NCBI GenBank assembly: GCA_907165275.2 | Contig: OU015653.1 | Coordinates: 650,001-714,000 of the forward strand | Length of the DNA: 64,000 bases | DNA from: Zygaena filipendulae | Taxonomy: Eukaryota > Arthropoda > Insecta > Lepidoptera > Zygaenidae | Direction: 5' to 3' | Part shown: positions 10,925-22,260 of the stretch, piece by piece | Numbering within the stretch: the stretch's first letter is position 1 | Layout: each line of letters starts with the position of its first letter | Translations under genes and position numbers: made by a program | The notes under the pieces: generated by a model | Seen by the model: only the letters and a program-made list of their open reading frames with translations | Told to the model about the DNA's origin: nothing | The model's database searches: none

Positions 10925-12471
10925 CACACATCAAAAATGTCTAGGGATCAAGTGCATTTTAGAGAATTGCCGCCAATTGGGATTATTATTGTAACTTTTC
11001 TGGATCCTTTTTGAAATTTTTTATTGAATTTCACCATTTCAATAAAGAATTTTATTCAAATTTTGTTTAAACTTTTAAAAATAACTGTCATTAAAAATCC
11101 CTATAAAAGCGTGTGACGGCGGTTTTACAAAAACATTACAATTTCTGCATCGTAACTGAAAAAAATTGCATTGGTATGGAGCGATGACACCACTTGCCTA
11201 GACAAGAGATGCTGAGAGCCGTTGGAATGTTGGAAGCTGGCACCAGGCAACGCCCTATGGCTACTTCTGTTGGGACAAGGCAGAGCGTCATAAGCCGCCT
11301 ATGGACACGCTATCGCATCACAGGCAGTGTGGCCGAGCGACATGGAGGGCGAACTCGTATCACCACTCGAAGACACGACCGGTATATCCAGAATACAGCG
11401 CGAAGAAATCGTACTATGACCGCCATGATGATAACTACGAGGCTCCACAGCGCTTCAGGCTTACTGATAAGCGATCAAACCATACGTAATCATTTAAGAG
11501 AAGTGGGTCTGCGATCCTGAAGGCCTCTGAGAGTTCCACCAATAGCGTCCCGCAATCGTACAGCCCGTTTACAATGGGCTCGCGAAGACAGTAATTAGGA
11601 AGAAGAAGACTAGCGTGGTGTTTGCTTTTCCGAGGAATCTCGTTTCGGTATGAGGCCGGATACAAGACGTACATTAGTTTGGAGAAGCCCTGGACGTCAA
11701 GAACGATTGAAATTCTATTAGGAAGTTCATCCATATGGAGGGGGAACAATGATGGTTTTAGCGGGTATTAAGATCGGTGGAAGAACCGATCTCATTTGGA
11801 TCAGGGGCAACCTCAATGCTCGGATTTATGCGACAAGTATTGTATCAGATGTAATCATCCCTTTGCGAAGCCAGTTGGGTGATTCGTTTCAACTTATGCA
11901 CGACAATGCACGTCCACACACTGCTGGAGTCGTAACACGCACTCTTGCCAATGCTGATATCAATGTCCTTCCGTGGCCTGCTCAATCACCAGACTTAAAT
12001 CCTACTGAGCACGCATGGGTTATACTCCAAAGAAGAGCTCTGCCGAGTATGGACGCCGTAAATACCCCACAACAACTTTTTGACTTCTTACAAAGAACGT
12101 GGGTGGCCATTCCTCAAAGTGATTTTGATGAACTGATTTTAAGCATACCAAATCGCTGCGAATGTGTGATTCGTGTCAATGGAAGGAACACAGATTATTT
12201 TAATTTGTTTATTCATTACAATAAAAGTTTAAAAAACCCCTGTCTTTGCCTTTTTTGCAATTTTATTGTCGACTTGGAATTGGTTCAATTTCTCACATCT
12301 TACAAAAAATGAATATTTTCTTAATTTATTCAAAATGTGGGGATTAGTTGTTAATTTAGATTTGGGAAATAAGGTAGGCAACAAGCCCAGAAGATTAGAT
12401 TAGATTTAAATTAATTGGGTTTCTTTTTATAGCAAAAAATGCACTTGATCCCTAGACACTTTTGATGTGTG
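10925..12471 (+). mobile_element. Tc1-family DNA transposon, complete but inactivated
   Basis: A 1547-bp element bounded by TA at 10923-10924 and 12472-12473. The terminal inverted repeats of about 36 bp begin CACACATCAAAA and continue GTCTAGGGATCAAGTGCATT, with about one mismatch between ends. It holds a single plus-strand transposase gene. The structure (TA duplication, short TIRs, one DD34E gene) is that of the Tc1 group of Tc1/mariner. Both ends look mobilisable if transposase came from elsewhere. Confidence 0.92.
11194..12312 (+). pseudogene. Tc1-like DD34E transposase pseudogene
   Basis: One frame runs through the whole region with no frameshift but with four stops: TGA at 11518 and TAG at 11596, 11611 and 11719. 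The N-terminal part (11194-11517) carries paired helix-turn-helix sequences for TIR binding (RQSVISRLWTRYRITGSV; MITTRLH... with SDQTIRNHLREVGLRS). The C-terminal part shows the catalytic pieces MHDNARPHTA and SPDLNPTEHAW. The second D and the E are 34 residues apart, as in Tc1 enzymes. The first catalytic site reads FSEESRF where the family has FSDESRF, so it is also changed. Two of the TAG codons sit where relatives often have W, suggesting TGG to TAG. The true start is lost (stops follow the ATGs at 11176 and 11184). Confidence 0.9.
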
Positions 12472-12523
12472 TATTATTAATACTTACCTAATGCCTATTA
12501 TTTCAAGACACGTTATTCATTTA

Positions 12524-12950
12524 CTAGCTGAGCCCCGCGGTTTCACCCGCGGTAATTTTGGAGTTCCCGCGCGAATTCCGGGATAAAAAGTACCCTATGT
12601 CCTTCTCTGTACCCCTGACAGCATGCATGCTAAATTTTATCCAAATCCGTTCAACCGTTTTTGCGTGATTGAGTTACAATAACACTTTCACATTTGGACA
12701 TAGATAAGCAATAGTGTGTTAATCCACATTGGAGAAATTTTGAGTAAATCGTGTTTTAAAAGTAGGAGCGCCATTTTGTGTCAACATTTTTTATGTTCAA
12801 TATTTAGTTACATATTTAAGCAATGTAATAAGGTAAACACATAATTAAAAAACGTTCCCCAACTCTCAATAAATTGTTCTGAATTAATAACTTAATTTTG
12901 TGGGTTAACATGTTATTGCTTATCGGCGTCCATTTATAATATTAGTAGGA
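12524..12950 (-). mobile_element. complete Lep1 Helitron split by MITE B2
   Basis: Minus-strand Helitron: 5' TCCTACTAATATTATAAAT at 12950, 3' hairpin CCGCGGGTGAAACCGCGG then GGCTCAGCTAG ending at 12524, with A and T as outer bases. MITE B2 (12696-12931) lies inside it and is flanked by duplicated ATTT. Without the insert the element is about 187 bp. Non-coding. Confidence 0.85.
12696..12931 (-). mobile_element. MITE family B, copy B2, nested in a Helitron
   Basis: GGACATAGATAAGCAATAG at the left end and CTTATCGGCGTCC at the right form the TIRs. The 4-bp duplication ATTT lies at 12692-12695 and 12932-12935. Comparison with undisturbed Helitron copies (CACATTTATAATATT) shows the empty site directly, so the 4-bp duplication is certain here. 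Confidence 0.9.
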
Positions 12951-13375
12951 TTAATTCCTTTTTTGCCTGTCTTTATATACCTATATTGTTTTACATATTA
13001 TATCTATTATTTGATGAAATAAAGATATTTTCCGTTATAATTCATCGTTTCATATTGATAAACCTTTAACTAACTTTATCGGAACAATTTCGCCTTTGAA
13101 ATACATCACGAATATTATCTCCTCTACAAAAAAAAAATGAGTACCGTGTACCTTTACCTGCGTTTGAAGAGAATTCTCTTTGACGTAATGACAGATTATT
13201 ATTTTTCGAGTTGACGCCTTGACACTGAGCGGAAATTGATAGCGATTACATTTCCGTCACGCCTTTTGTCATTTACTTACTTTAAAACTTGCGGATACTG
13301 AAACAGTAGATAATAAGAGATATCCTTACCACTTTAACTTTATTTATAAAAAAATCTATAATAAAAATAAAAAAA
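12951..13375. other. unassigned AT-rich sequence
   Basis: No gene or element supported. Confidence 0.5.
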
Positions 13376-13560
13376 CCTGCGTTAATTTCGGAGTTTCCGA
13401 AGAAATTCCAGGATAAAAGGGACTCAGTATCCTTTTCTGTATCCTTGACAAATAGGAATACAAACTTTCATGACGATTGGTTGAGCTGTTAAGGCGTGAA
13501 AGCGTAACAAACAAATAAGCAAAAAAATTCACTTTCCCATTTAAATATGTAGTAAGGACA
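13376..13560 (-). mobile_element. degenerate Lep1-type Helitron
   Basis: Minus-strand body recognisable (TAATTTCGGAGTTTCCG, CTGTATCCTTGACAAATAGG, GGCGTGAAAGCGTAACAAAC) but the terminal hairpin and CTAG are lost. 13561-14021 holds no recognised gene. Confidence 0.6.
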
Positions 13561-14021
13561 CAATAATATGTGGGCATCCAAGCAAAAAGATACCAGTTCT
13601 CGGCATTTAGTGTCCGAGATATAAGAGGTTTTGTAAGTTGGGTGAAAAAATTGCATCCGTGATTTATTAATTAATTGATTTATTAATTGATTATTATTAA
13701 TAAATGCTCAATAAAAATAAAAATAAAAACAAGCAATTATCCTATGTCCTTCTTTGTAGCCCTGACAATGTGCGTTATGAACTAATCAAGCGCACAAATT
13801 ACCAATACTTCATTTCTATACTTCATAATATAAATTATTGCGTTCAGGGGCCGTATTTAATCAATGGAAAGTAGAAATCTATTTCACTAAACTGATGTGT
13901 ACATACCGACCTGGCCACTAATATATGGACTAATGCGATCCTCGGGTAGGTACACAATGACTATTGTTACAAATGATTCACTAGCTGCAGTAAACAGAAG
14001 GCTTTCTAATAAAATAATATC

Positions 14022-14331
14022 TGTCATGTTTTCTATTAGTCTTTCCTTATTTCAGGGAATTCTAGCATTATGTCATGGCAACACTGTTATTTAGTCGGTA
14101 CCCTCATTCCCATTTGATAAATTAAAGTAGTGTACGCCCACAATTGTTGGTGGGGTTGTGGGTATAAATACTAGTGTCAGCACAGAAGAGCTTCATTCTA
14201 GTTATTCTGCTCGACTTAAGTGGTCGTAATAAGTGTTCTATTTCTATTGTATATATAGTATATGTGCGGTTGTAATAGCTATAATAGTGAGAATAAAAGT
14301 ATAGTTAACTAGAGGATCTCTTTTCTTTACA
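14022..14331 (+). repeat. 5' LTR of the non-coding LTR element
   Basis: 310 bp, starting TGTCATG and ending TTTACA. It differs from the copy at 20850-21159 at one position only (A at 14170, C at 20998). Promoter-like parts: TATAAATA at 14163-14170 and an initiator-like TTCATTC near 14200. An AATAAA signal lies at 14292-14297. The preceding TATC (14018-14021) is repeated after the other LTR. Confidence 0.9.
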
Positions 14332-15939
14332 TCTTAGAAGTGTGACGTGAACCCGAGAAACTGTAAGTACTTACCCACATTGATTTTATTGTTACAATGA
14401 TTTTTGGATATAATTACTGACTCGCTAGGTATTAGACTAGTAGAATGGAAACATTAATACTATGAAACGTGATTCTGACTGCCAATAGCTGTTGGTTCAA
14501 AGTACAAATCATGGAAAGAACATTAGGTCAGGGCACTCCCTGATATTGTTCCTTTCAATGAGAGCCCCGAGACCATCAATCGTAATTGATTATGGTCCCG
14601 AGGTAGTACAATTAATTGACGCTGTTGGTCGTTGTTTTTCTTTGTACTTTCGTTATTCTAAATTATTGGCATACCAAATCGATGTTATTAGTTTCGTGAT
14701 GAAGGTAGTCAGAAATTTTTGACAAAGCAAATCGATAATTCCAGTTTTTATCGGGGTACCTCCCAATAATACTGAATAGTTAGTTATTAATAATATTGAA
14801 GTGCATTGTCATGACCCTAATGTTACTCTCTGGCGGCTTTTAGAACTCCTTAACGAGTAATAGCAGTTTGAATAACCTCTATTTTCCAATTTTACACTTT
14901 TGCGAGCCATAAATAAGAAATGGCAGCATTCCTTCAGTTATAACTATTCCCCGCGGTTCCACCCGCGTTGATTTCCGAGCTCCCACGGGAATTATGTACC
15001 CCTGGCAACATGTTGTATGCAAATTTAATGTAGTTTTTCCGACAATTCAAACATTTATTATTATAGTTATATGTATTTCAAACAATTTGTATAATCTTTG
15101 ACAAATTGGTGAAAACCAAATGAAAATCCGTTCAGTTGTTTTGAGTTTATAGCAAACAGAGAGATAGACAGACAGAAAAGAGGACTTTTCTTAACAAATG
15201 TAGTGATTACCGCTGAAAAAGAAAAAAAAAGGGAGATTGGGTTCGACTTTTTGTTTTTTTTGTTTGTAAATACCCTACCTTATTGCAATCGCAGATATTT
15301 GATTGAGATGCCATCTCTTAATGCATATTATATTTTTTCTTGAATGAACTTCAGTCAAATTTCGTTGTCGACTCGTTTTAATTGGCGCAGTAGGGAAGGG
15401 TTCAATTCCGATGAGGGTGGACTTTTTGTGATAAACACAGGGTTCAACTTTTCATGTAATTTAGGCATGTATACATGTGCTTTTGTAAAATGTGTTTCTT
15501 ATTGTGTGTGTACAATAAAGTATATTTGAGATAAGTGATTTGATACATAAGTATCTGTACCTATATACCACGTTTGCTTGGTTTCTATAACACAAGCTTA
15601 TATCTTAGTGTAAGGTCAAGTAGATCTGTGAATTGTGACTTATGAAATGGATCAAACAAATCTTGTGTGGTTGTGTGTTTAATGGAATTCGAGTTATAAT
15701 AAAGTGAACCATTACACAAGTGACCAAAACAGTATGATTTTGTGTATATTCAAGTTGCCTTCCTTTACATGCCATCATATTAAAGTAGTAGCAACTTATT
15801 GAACTAGAGACACATTTGAACATGAAGTTAATGTTTGTTAGAGTTTATTTTGTGAGATGAACTAATCCTTTCCTCCAAATTAAAGCAGAAATATTTTCTT
15901 TGAAATGTGTATATACCAGTTGAATGTGCTCAGGAGGCT

Positions 15940-16385
15940 ATGTAAGCTGAACCAAGTATGCTCAGCGATGGTATGCCAAGCTAAGTGTGATCAGAGAAGG
16001 CTATGTATGTCGAGCCATGTGTGTTCAGAAAGGGCTATGTATGCCGACTGCGGAGCCATGTGTGCTCAAAAATGGCTATGTATGCCGACTGAAGAGCCAT
16101 GTGTGCTCAGAAATGGCTATGTATGCCGACTGAAGAGCCATGTGTGCTCAGAAATGGCTATGTATGCCGACTGAAGAGCCATGTGTGCTCAGAAATGGCT
16201 ATGTATGCCGACTGAAGAGCCATGTGTGCTCAGAAACGGCTATGTATGCCGACTGCCGAGTCATGTGTGCTCAGAAATGATTATGTATACCGAGCCATGT
16301 GTGTTCAGAAATAGTTATTTATGCCGAGCCATGTGTGCTCAGGAATGATTATGTAAGTCAAGCTTAATGTGTTCAGAATGGCTAT
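15940..16385 (+). repeat. 41-bp tandem repeat array
   Basis: About ten units of the theme CCGACTGAAGAGCCATGTG / TGCTCAGAAATGGCTATGTA. The central five or six units (about 16043-16289) keep an exact 41-bp period; outer units are shorter and more diverged. As 41 is not a multiple of three, the 89-codon frame across it (15905-16174) is not evidence of a protein. Confidence 0.9.
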
Positions 16386-17334
16386 GAACGTCTGGGACCG
16401 GGGTAATCAGAGATGTGCTTAAAATAGGCTTTGTGTGCCTTTTTAATGAAACCACGTGAAGTTTGGGTAAACTGTTTGTGTCCCAAGTATTGTGAAATGC
16501 GATATATCATATAGATGAAGTTAATGCGTTTGCTTGAATAGTAAACTATGAAAGAAAATCCTGATTGACCAGTTAGTTAAATTTTCCTTTGAAATTCTAA
16601 TTTCAAGGTACCCGGTGTCAAAGTGAACATGAATGATGGTAACAAAAGCTGATGCTTTCTTACCCCTGGGCAGCTTTCTGTATTTGCATTTAGTAACTTT
16701 TTGGGGAATTAATTTTGAGTCGATTACTGTAAAAAGGTAGACATATGGATAGAAGGATGTATTGCACCATTAACCTATGCAACTATGGACCATATTGGGG
16801 TATTCTGACCTCTTGTTTGTGACGTAGAGATATTCTTCTTCTTTTCGAATTTGACACAGGCGTCTTGGTTAAGTAAGTGCCTTAATCATGCCAGTTTCAG
16901 TTAGAGAGAACGATGGACAGTCATAAAGAATTGAGTCATGACACGTGAGTCGTGACATATTTTTGCAGTGGGCATTTCGCTGTTATTTGGGATTGTGCAG
17001 CAAACCTTATTACGACGGGCGATGTAGATAATGCTGTTTACATGTTTTACATGATATTAGCAACTTTCTTGATAGAATGAAAAAAAAAGTGTATTAAAAG
17101 ACAATACTGCCAATAGATTAGGGACCGTGGTGTGAACCGCAGTTTTATGATTCCCTCGTTAAAATGATGCTATGACTTTCGATCACTGAAGAAAATTTGA
17201 AGTCTGTTAAATAGTTCTAGAGATTATCCATTCCAGACGAACTGACAAACTATACCTATTTACGACATTGATTAGCATACATTTCACCCAAAAGTGTTAA
17301 CCAGTGTGCATACTAAGGATGAAGATAATGATGA

Positions 17335-17430
17335 CAGTGATCAAGCCTGTCCGCTATTCAGGAGGTTCCTGGGGTCGATTCCCGCTATGGTCTAATTCGT
17401 GTGATAAACATTCATTTCCGCTCTCTAAGT
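17335..17430 (+). repeat. possible tRNA-derived SINE fragment inside the LTR element
   Basis: Contains GGGGTCGATTCCCGC, close to a polymerase III B box, followed by GTGATAAACATTCATTTCC, which resembles the piece after the B box at 22190-22222. No cloverleaf can be drawn with confidence. Confidence 0.35.
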
Positions 17431-20400
17431 CTAGACGTGTTAGATTTAGGATGAAAGTTTGCATCATTCTTAATATATTGTTACGAGCTTTTAATTTCAA
17501 TATTCGAATGTAAAGTGAGTTGTTCGCACCTTTTATCAACCTTTACAAACCATAATATCTCAACCACCTGTTGGTATGCGATTGAAATGGTATTTGTCTG
17601 CCTATGTAAGTTCAGTGACAAAGTAACGTTATGGTGACCTCGAGCTCATATGATGATGAGCTAGGATTTATAGATTGAAACTATTTGATGGCAAATGGTG
17701 TACGGCATGGCAGTCGAGTTTATAGCCAGTTTGTTTTATTGCAATGAGTACTTTCCATAACATGCGAATGTTAACTTTTATGCGTAGGTGTCGCATTCTT
17801 ATATTATGCAGTTAGGGAACATACACAGCTACATCCGTGCATCGGTAATTTCAAGTGTTACCTATGTTTACTTCACAATAGACTGGATTAGATGGAATGG
17901 ATGAAATTGTAGATTTGACGGGATGAAATTTATGTGATATTTTTGACTAGAATACAAGTGTAGTATGAATGACTAAGAAACTTTTTTTTAGTTATTTGAT
18001 TCAAGTAAGAAAGCGGTGGTGTATCAAGTTGAAATATGTTGATAAAATACTTCAACTTTTAATAGTCCACGTATTATTCGAAATACAAAAGTCCCAGTGT
18101 AGACTTTAGTTATGTTCTGCCACGCTCGATATGTTGTAATTCCTGTTAACTTTATATCAACTATGTGGATAGATGACTATGGCAGTTATTACTTATTACT
18201 TATAATATCATTGGATCATGAAGCCAAAATTATTGTTTACTGTGTGTAAGTAGTTTTGAATCTGTCAAGAGTATGTTTTTACAGAAATAATCATGAATGA
18301 TATTTTTGACTTGTAATCAAATTAAATCTTAGCTATTCATTGAGCGTCATGCAATCTTTAAGAACTTCGAGGATTCCGTGGATAACTTGCTACGGAAATT
18401 ATCGATTTTAAGTACTTAACTTAATTTTTTTTAAAGATTGTTGCATTTATACCTGTAAGTTTATACATACGGAAATGAAAAATGTTTTCTTGAAAATCAA
18501 ATATTGTGCTTTTGAGTCGGTTTAATATTGTCAGAATATTCCTCTTTATTGAAATATCATAAAGTCACAATGAATGAAGTGTGGAAGGGTTTTCCTATTA
18601 TGCTATAAATGTAGCTATTATGTTTTTGATTTAGTTATAAAGATTTAACAAGCTTTTCGTACGCTTAATATAATAATATGTACTATGCAATGATAAGAGT
18701 GATGTAGCAAGATATAAACGCAGATCGACAAATACACATGATTTTTACGCATGAGTATTCACTTTATTCTCTGTATGGGAAAAAGATTTGTATTTTCATT
18801 AGAGTGAAAGTGGTATGCTGTACTCGCTTAGGTCACCGCGAGGAGTTCTTTAATACCTAAATTGTCTTGTCAAGACTCAAGAGTATCAAATTATTTTCGA
18901 AAACCATTTGATTATTAGACTGTTGCCGTCAGCAACATGCCTCATTATTCTCGAAAGTAGTTTAGATATAAAAATAGCCTTTTAATGAATAAATTCATTC
19001 CACATATTTTATTATTCTTTGTAATATGATTTGAAAACAGTGATGCTTTCAATAAGTAGCTTCCGATCAAAAATACTTTATTTTAGGTTCAGATTTTTGC
19101 TTTGAAATACTTTAAAAATAGATACATACCGATTTATTTATTTTTTTAATTTATATCGCATTATTTTGTTAGTATTGTGATTATAGATACTTTTTAAGTG
19201 GTATATATTTAATTGAATATTGATTTTAAGCATATGCAATACCATTAACTAGTGCACCGTCAATAGGGCCTTGTAGTATTTCGGGATATTATCCGTTCAG
19301 CGCTTGAGCGCAAAAGTTGAGTAAGACAAATCTATCTCAAACGAAATAAAAAGGAATCTATGTAAAAAAATTTCATGCTTAAAATAAATTTAAAATTTTG
19401 CTTTGATTTATTTCCGCATCTTAGAACCTGATTGGCTTTTGATAGAAACATTAACAAATAAAGCCAACCATTAAGTTGTGCATTAAGGCTGTGCTCCCAA
19501 ATATAGTTGAGTTGTTACCTATAAAGTACCTATGGTTCTTTTCGTAGTCATATTAAAGAAAATTATAATGTACTAAGTACTTTGCAATTAATCAAGTGCA
19601 AAAAGCTCGTAACGAGGCGGTCATATGCCACTTTTTTATATATCCTGACTCATTTCTACTTTATTAAAAAAAAAAAAAACTGTTGTCCTATTCAAATTAA
19701 TGTAGGCGCTAGCCGGAGGTTTATAATTTATAACCCCTCTCAGTCTTTACATATGCAAACTTAACAAGCTATCATGATTCTTAGTTTAAGGTAATTTGTT
19801 TTGATGTGTTTTGTGATTTGAAGTTCCATTTGAAACCAAAGATTTTAAGTATTAAATAAGGTAGATATTACTAGCGTGCGGAAAGTGAGGCATTCATTTG
19901 TGCGTAAATAAGAACCTTTCAATTTAGTCGTCTAATAGCAGCTAGAAAAGAAGCGCGTCTGTCAGATATTGACATATTTATAAAATGCCGTGTTGTGCTT
20001 TTTTTTTTTCAAATGTAATAATTATGATTCAAAGATAAGAAAAAATAGAGGAGTTACATACCATATTAAGTAATTAAATAAGACTATTATAGTATATCTG
20101 AATTTTAAAATAATAATTTTCATAAATTATTGACACTTTGGTTAAATTAAAAAGGAATAGCGAATGTGGTACCGTATCTATATCTATTCTCTTCCATTAT
20201 TTCTTTTTGTTCCATAAGTTCCGTAATAGCTTTCGCATTCACTGTCGTAAACTGAATAATATAGAAATAGATGAACAATATTGGAATGCCGCTGAACATC
20301 ATGACCCTTACTTAACTTTAGCATGTAATAATATACTAAGGTGATTTTTTTTTTTTAACCATAGGCAATAGACATTATTGTGTTTTGTGCACTTCAGTTC

Positions 20401-20849
20401 ATTGTAAATTAAGTTATTAAATTAAGAGTTATAAGGCAGATTAGTAACATATGAAAGGGTAGTTAGTAGTTACTAAATGACTACCATATTATTGCATTTT
20501 AACAAATGTTTAAAAACATTTGATGGCTAAAACCGAATGTCATGTTATATGTCTTATCCTAACCATTACCATCTGTTATCTGTCAAGAGCCAAGCCATGA
20601 TCAGTATAAACTATGTAAGCCATAGGTAAAATTCATTGGACGCATTGGCTCTTAACAAAGGGTAATTAAAATTAGTCTCTTTAAATATGGTTATCATAGA
20701 AAATTGCTCATTTTGTACTTAAATAATTTTAAGCTGTATCCAATTTATTGTTATTTTAGTGGTTAAACTGTAATGAGTCCCAGACAGAGTTTATTCTTTG
20801 TGAATGGAGGTACCGTGCGCCGGAGTCTGCACGTAGTCGGATGGCCGAA

Positions 20850-21159
20850 TGTCATGTTTTCTATTAGTCTTTCCTTATTTCAGGGAATTCTAGCATTATG
20901 TCATGGCAACACTGTTATTTAGTCGGTACCCTCATTCCCATTTGATAAATTAAAGTAGTGTACGCCCACAATTGTTGGTGGGGTTGTGGGTATAAATCCT
21001 AGTGTCAGCACAGAAGAGCTTCATTCTAGTTATTCTGCTCGACTTAAGTGGTCGTAATAAGTGTTCTATTTCTATTGTATATATAGTATATGTGCGGTTG
21101 TAATAGCTATAATAGTGAGAATAAAAGTATAGTTAACTAGAGGATCTCTTTTCTTTACA
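20850..21159 (+). repeat. 3' LTR of the non-coding LTR element
   Basis: The 310-bp partner of the 5' LTR. The only difference is at 20998, inside the TATA motif (TATAAATC instead of TATAAATA). AATAAA at 21120-21125. Followed by the TATC duplication at 21160-21163. Confidence 0.9.
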
Positions 21160-21397
21160 TATCATACTACATACATATGAATGTTCAAATTCATATTATA
21201 ATAGGTATAAGCACAGATAATATTATAATGAATGTATAAGTAAGGTTTCTTTTTTGCAACGCCATATCCCTGTTAATTCTTTATCAAAACTAATAATACA
21301 AACTTAATTTCAAAGTATAACCTCCCCACTATTGAAATTAAGACAATTATAATACTTTAAAATTAAAGTTTTCCTGAACCCAAGTAAATGTTTTTTA

Positions 21398-21510
21398 CCG
21401 ACTTCCAAAAAAAGGAGGAGGATCCCAATTCGACTGTATTTTTTTCTGTATCTTTGTTACGCGATTACGCGAAGACGGCTGGACCGATTTGGAAAATTCA
21501 CGGTAACATA
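21398..21510 (+). repeat. solo end of AACCGACTTCC repeat family H
   Basis: Starts with CCGACTTCCAAAAAAAGGAG and continues CAATTCGACTGTATTTTTTT and GAAGACGGCTGGACCGATTT, matching the beginning of H1 (40911) and H2. The rest is diverged or missing. Confidence 0.6.
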
Positions 21511-21595
21511 TTATAGGAATCCAAATATTTTTTTTCGAAAAACCAAAATCTACTGTAACTTCAACAAACTTGATATTTTCTTTAAACATTGATCA

Positions 21596-22139
21596 TGCAT
21601 TTTAACGTTCGTATTTTTCAAAGAATTACGAACGAAAGCTACACTATCTTTTGGGAGCGAAGTCTTATCAGCGCGAGAGGAGTAGCAACTCCCTTAAGCT
21701 GTGACCACGCTCTCCAATATTAATCTTGACCTATTTATATCCTTTTAGGTACGCCGCAAGCTATGTAAGCTTAAGTTACAGGCACATAAACGGGGCCTAG
21801 CCACCACATATCGAGACCCTACAAAGAGGTCCGCCCACTTACATATTTAATTGAATAAAACTCCCAACTTGTGTCGGCTGCGTTGTTAATAAATAGGCAC
21901 CACCGGCGCCTTTTTAACCGTATCCCATTTCGTTGGGGTCTTCCAGGAAAAAGTAGGTATAAGTAGCCGACCTCTGTTAAACAAATAAATGTTTTGTGAA
22001 TAAAGAACGATGGCGTAACGGTAAACTCGCTCGGTCATGTTGGGTGTGTTCGGGTAAGTTGGGACAAGGGGCAAGTACGGATATCTATCTATATAAAATA
22101 AATTATATTAATTGATAGATATCCATCCGTAATCGATAG
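21596..22139. other. unassigned sequence with scattered repeat words
   Basis: No gene. GTATCCCATTTCGTTGGGGT at about 21920-21940 is a phrase I associate with dispersed lepidopteran repeats. GATGGCGTAACGG at 22009-22021 resembles a polymerase III A box but no matching B box follows at the right distance. Confidence 0.4.
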
Positions 22140-22260
22140 CATCGTTGATGTAGTGTTAAGTAATTGATTACTACGCCGCGTGTCGCGGGTTCGATACCCG
22201 CATCAGGGTAAACATTTATGTAATGTACATTGGTGTTTAGTAGTATCTTAAGCATGTATT
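22140..22260 (+). repeat. possible tRNA-derived SINE
   Basis: GCGGGTTCGATACCCGCATC at 22186-22205 contains a good B box inside a short stem, followed by GGGTAAACATTTATGTAATG. The upstream half is not tRNA-like enough to call a gene. Confidence 0.45.

Larger units (their letters stand above)
14332..20849 (+). other. interior of the LTR element: no genes seen
   Basis: AT-rich non-coding interior. It includes an old Helitron fragment on the minus strand (14946-15200, GGTTCCACCCGCG then CCGTTCAGTTG), the 41-bp tandem array (15940-16385) and a SINE-like B box near 17370. The remainder, 17430-20849, shows no motif I can name. It is unique within this window. Confidence 0.7.
14022..21159 (+). mobile_element. 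7.1-kb LTR element with non-coding interior (LARD-like)
   Basis: Two 310-bp direct repeats (309/310 identical) enclose 6518 bp and are flanked by TATC at 14018-14021 and 21160-21163, so the element inserted recently as a unit. I see no gag, protease, RT, RNase H or integrase motif in any frame; the longest frame, about 89 codons, is just the 41-bp tandem repeat being read through. A primer-binding site starting TGG and a purine tract next to the 3' LTR were looked for and not recognised (the sequence after the 5' LTR is TCTTAGAAGTGTGACG). This fits a large retrotransposon derivative moved by the proteins of another element. The strand is set by the TATA and AATAAA order in the LTR. Confidence 0.85.

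Noticed and set aside
15905..16174. Cysteine-rich 89-residue repeat protein
   Set aside because: It is a read-through of the 41-bp tandem array; the period shifts the frame each unit and no splice or start context supports it.
15940..16385. Regular direct repeats as a CRISPR array
   Set aside because: The units are contiguous 41-bp tandem copies without unique spacers, inside an LTR element of an animal genome; no cas genes exist here.
20850..21159. A tandem duplication instead of an LTR
   Set aside because: The TG...CA ends, matching TATC flanks, TATA and AATAAA signals and the 6.5-kb separation fit an LTR pair much better.
22140..22260. A tRNA gene
   Set aside because: Only a B-box-like core is convincing; acceptor, D and anticodon stems cannot be formed, so a SINE fragment is the better call. 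The same holds for 2740-2835 and 17335-17430.
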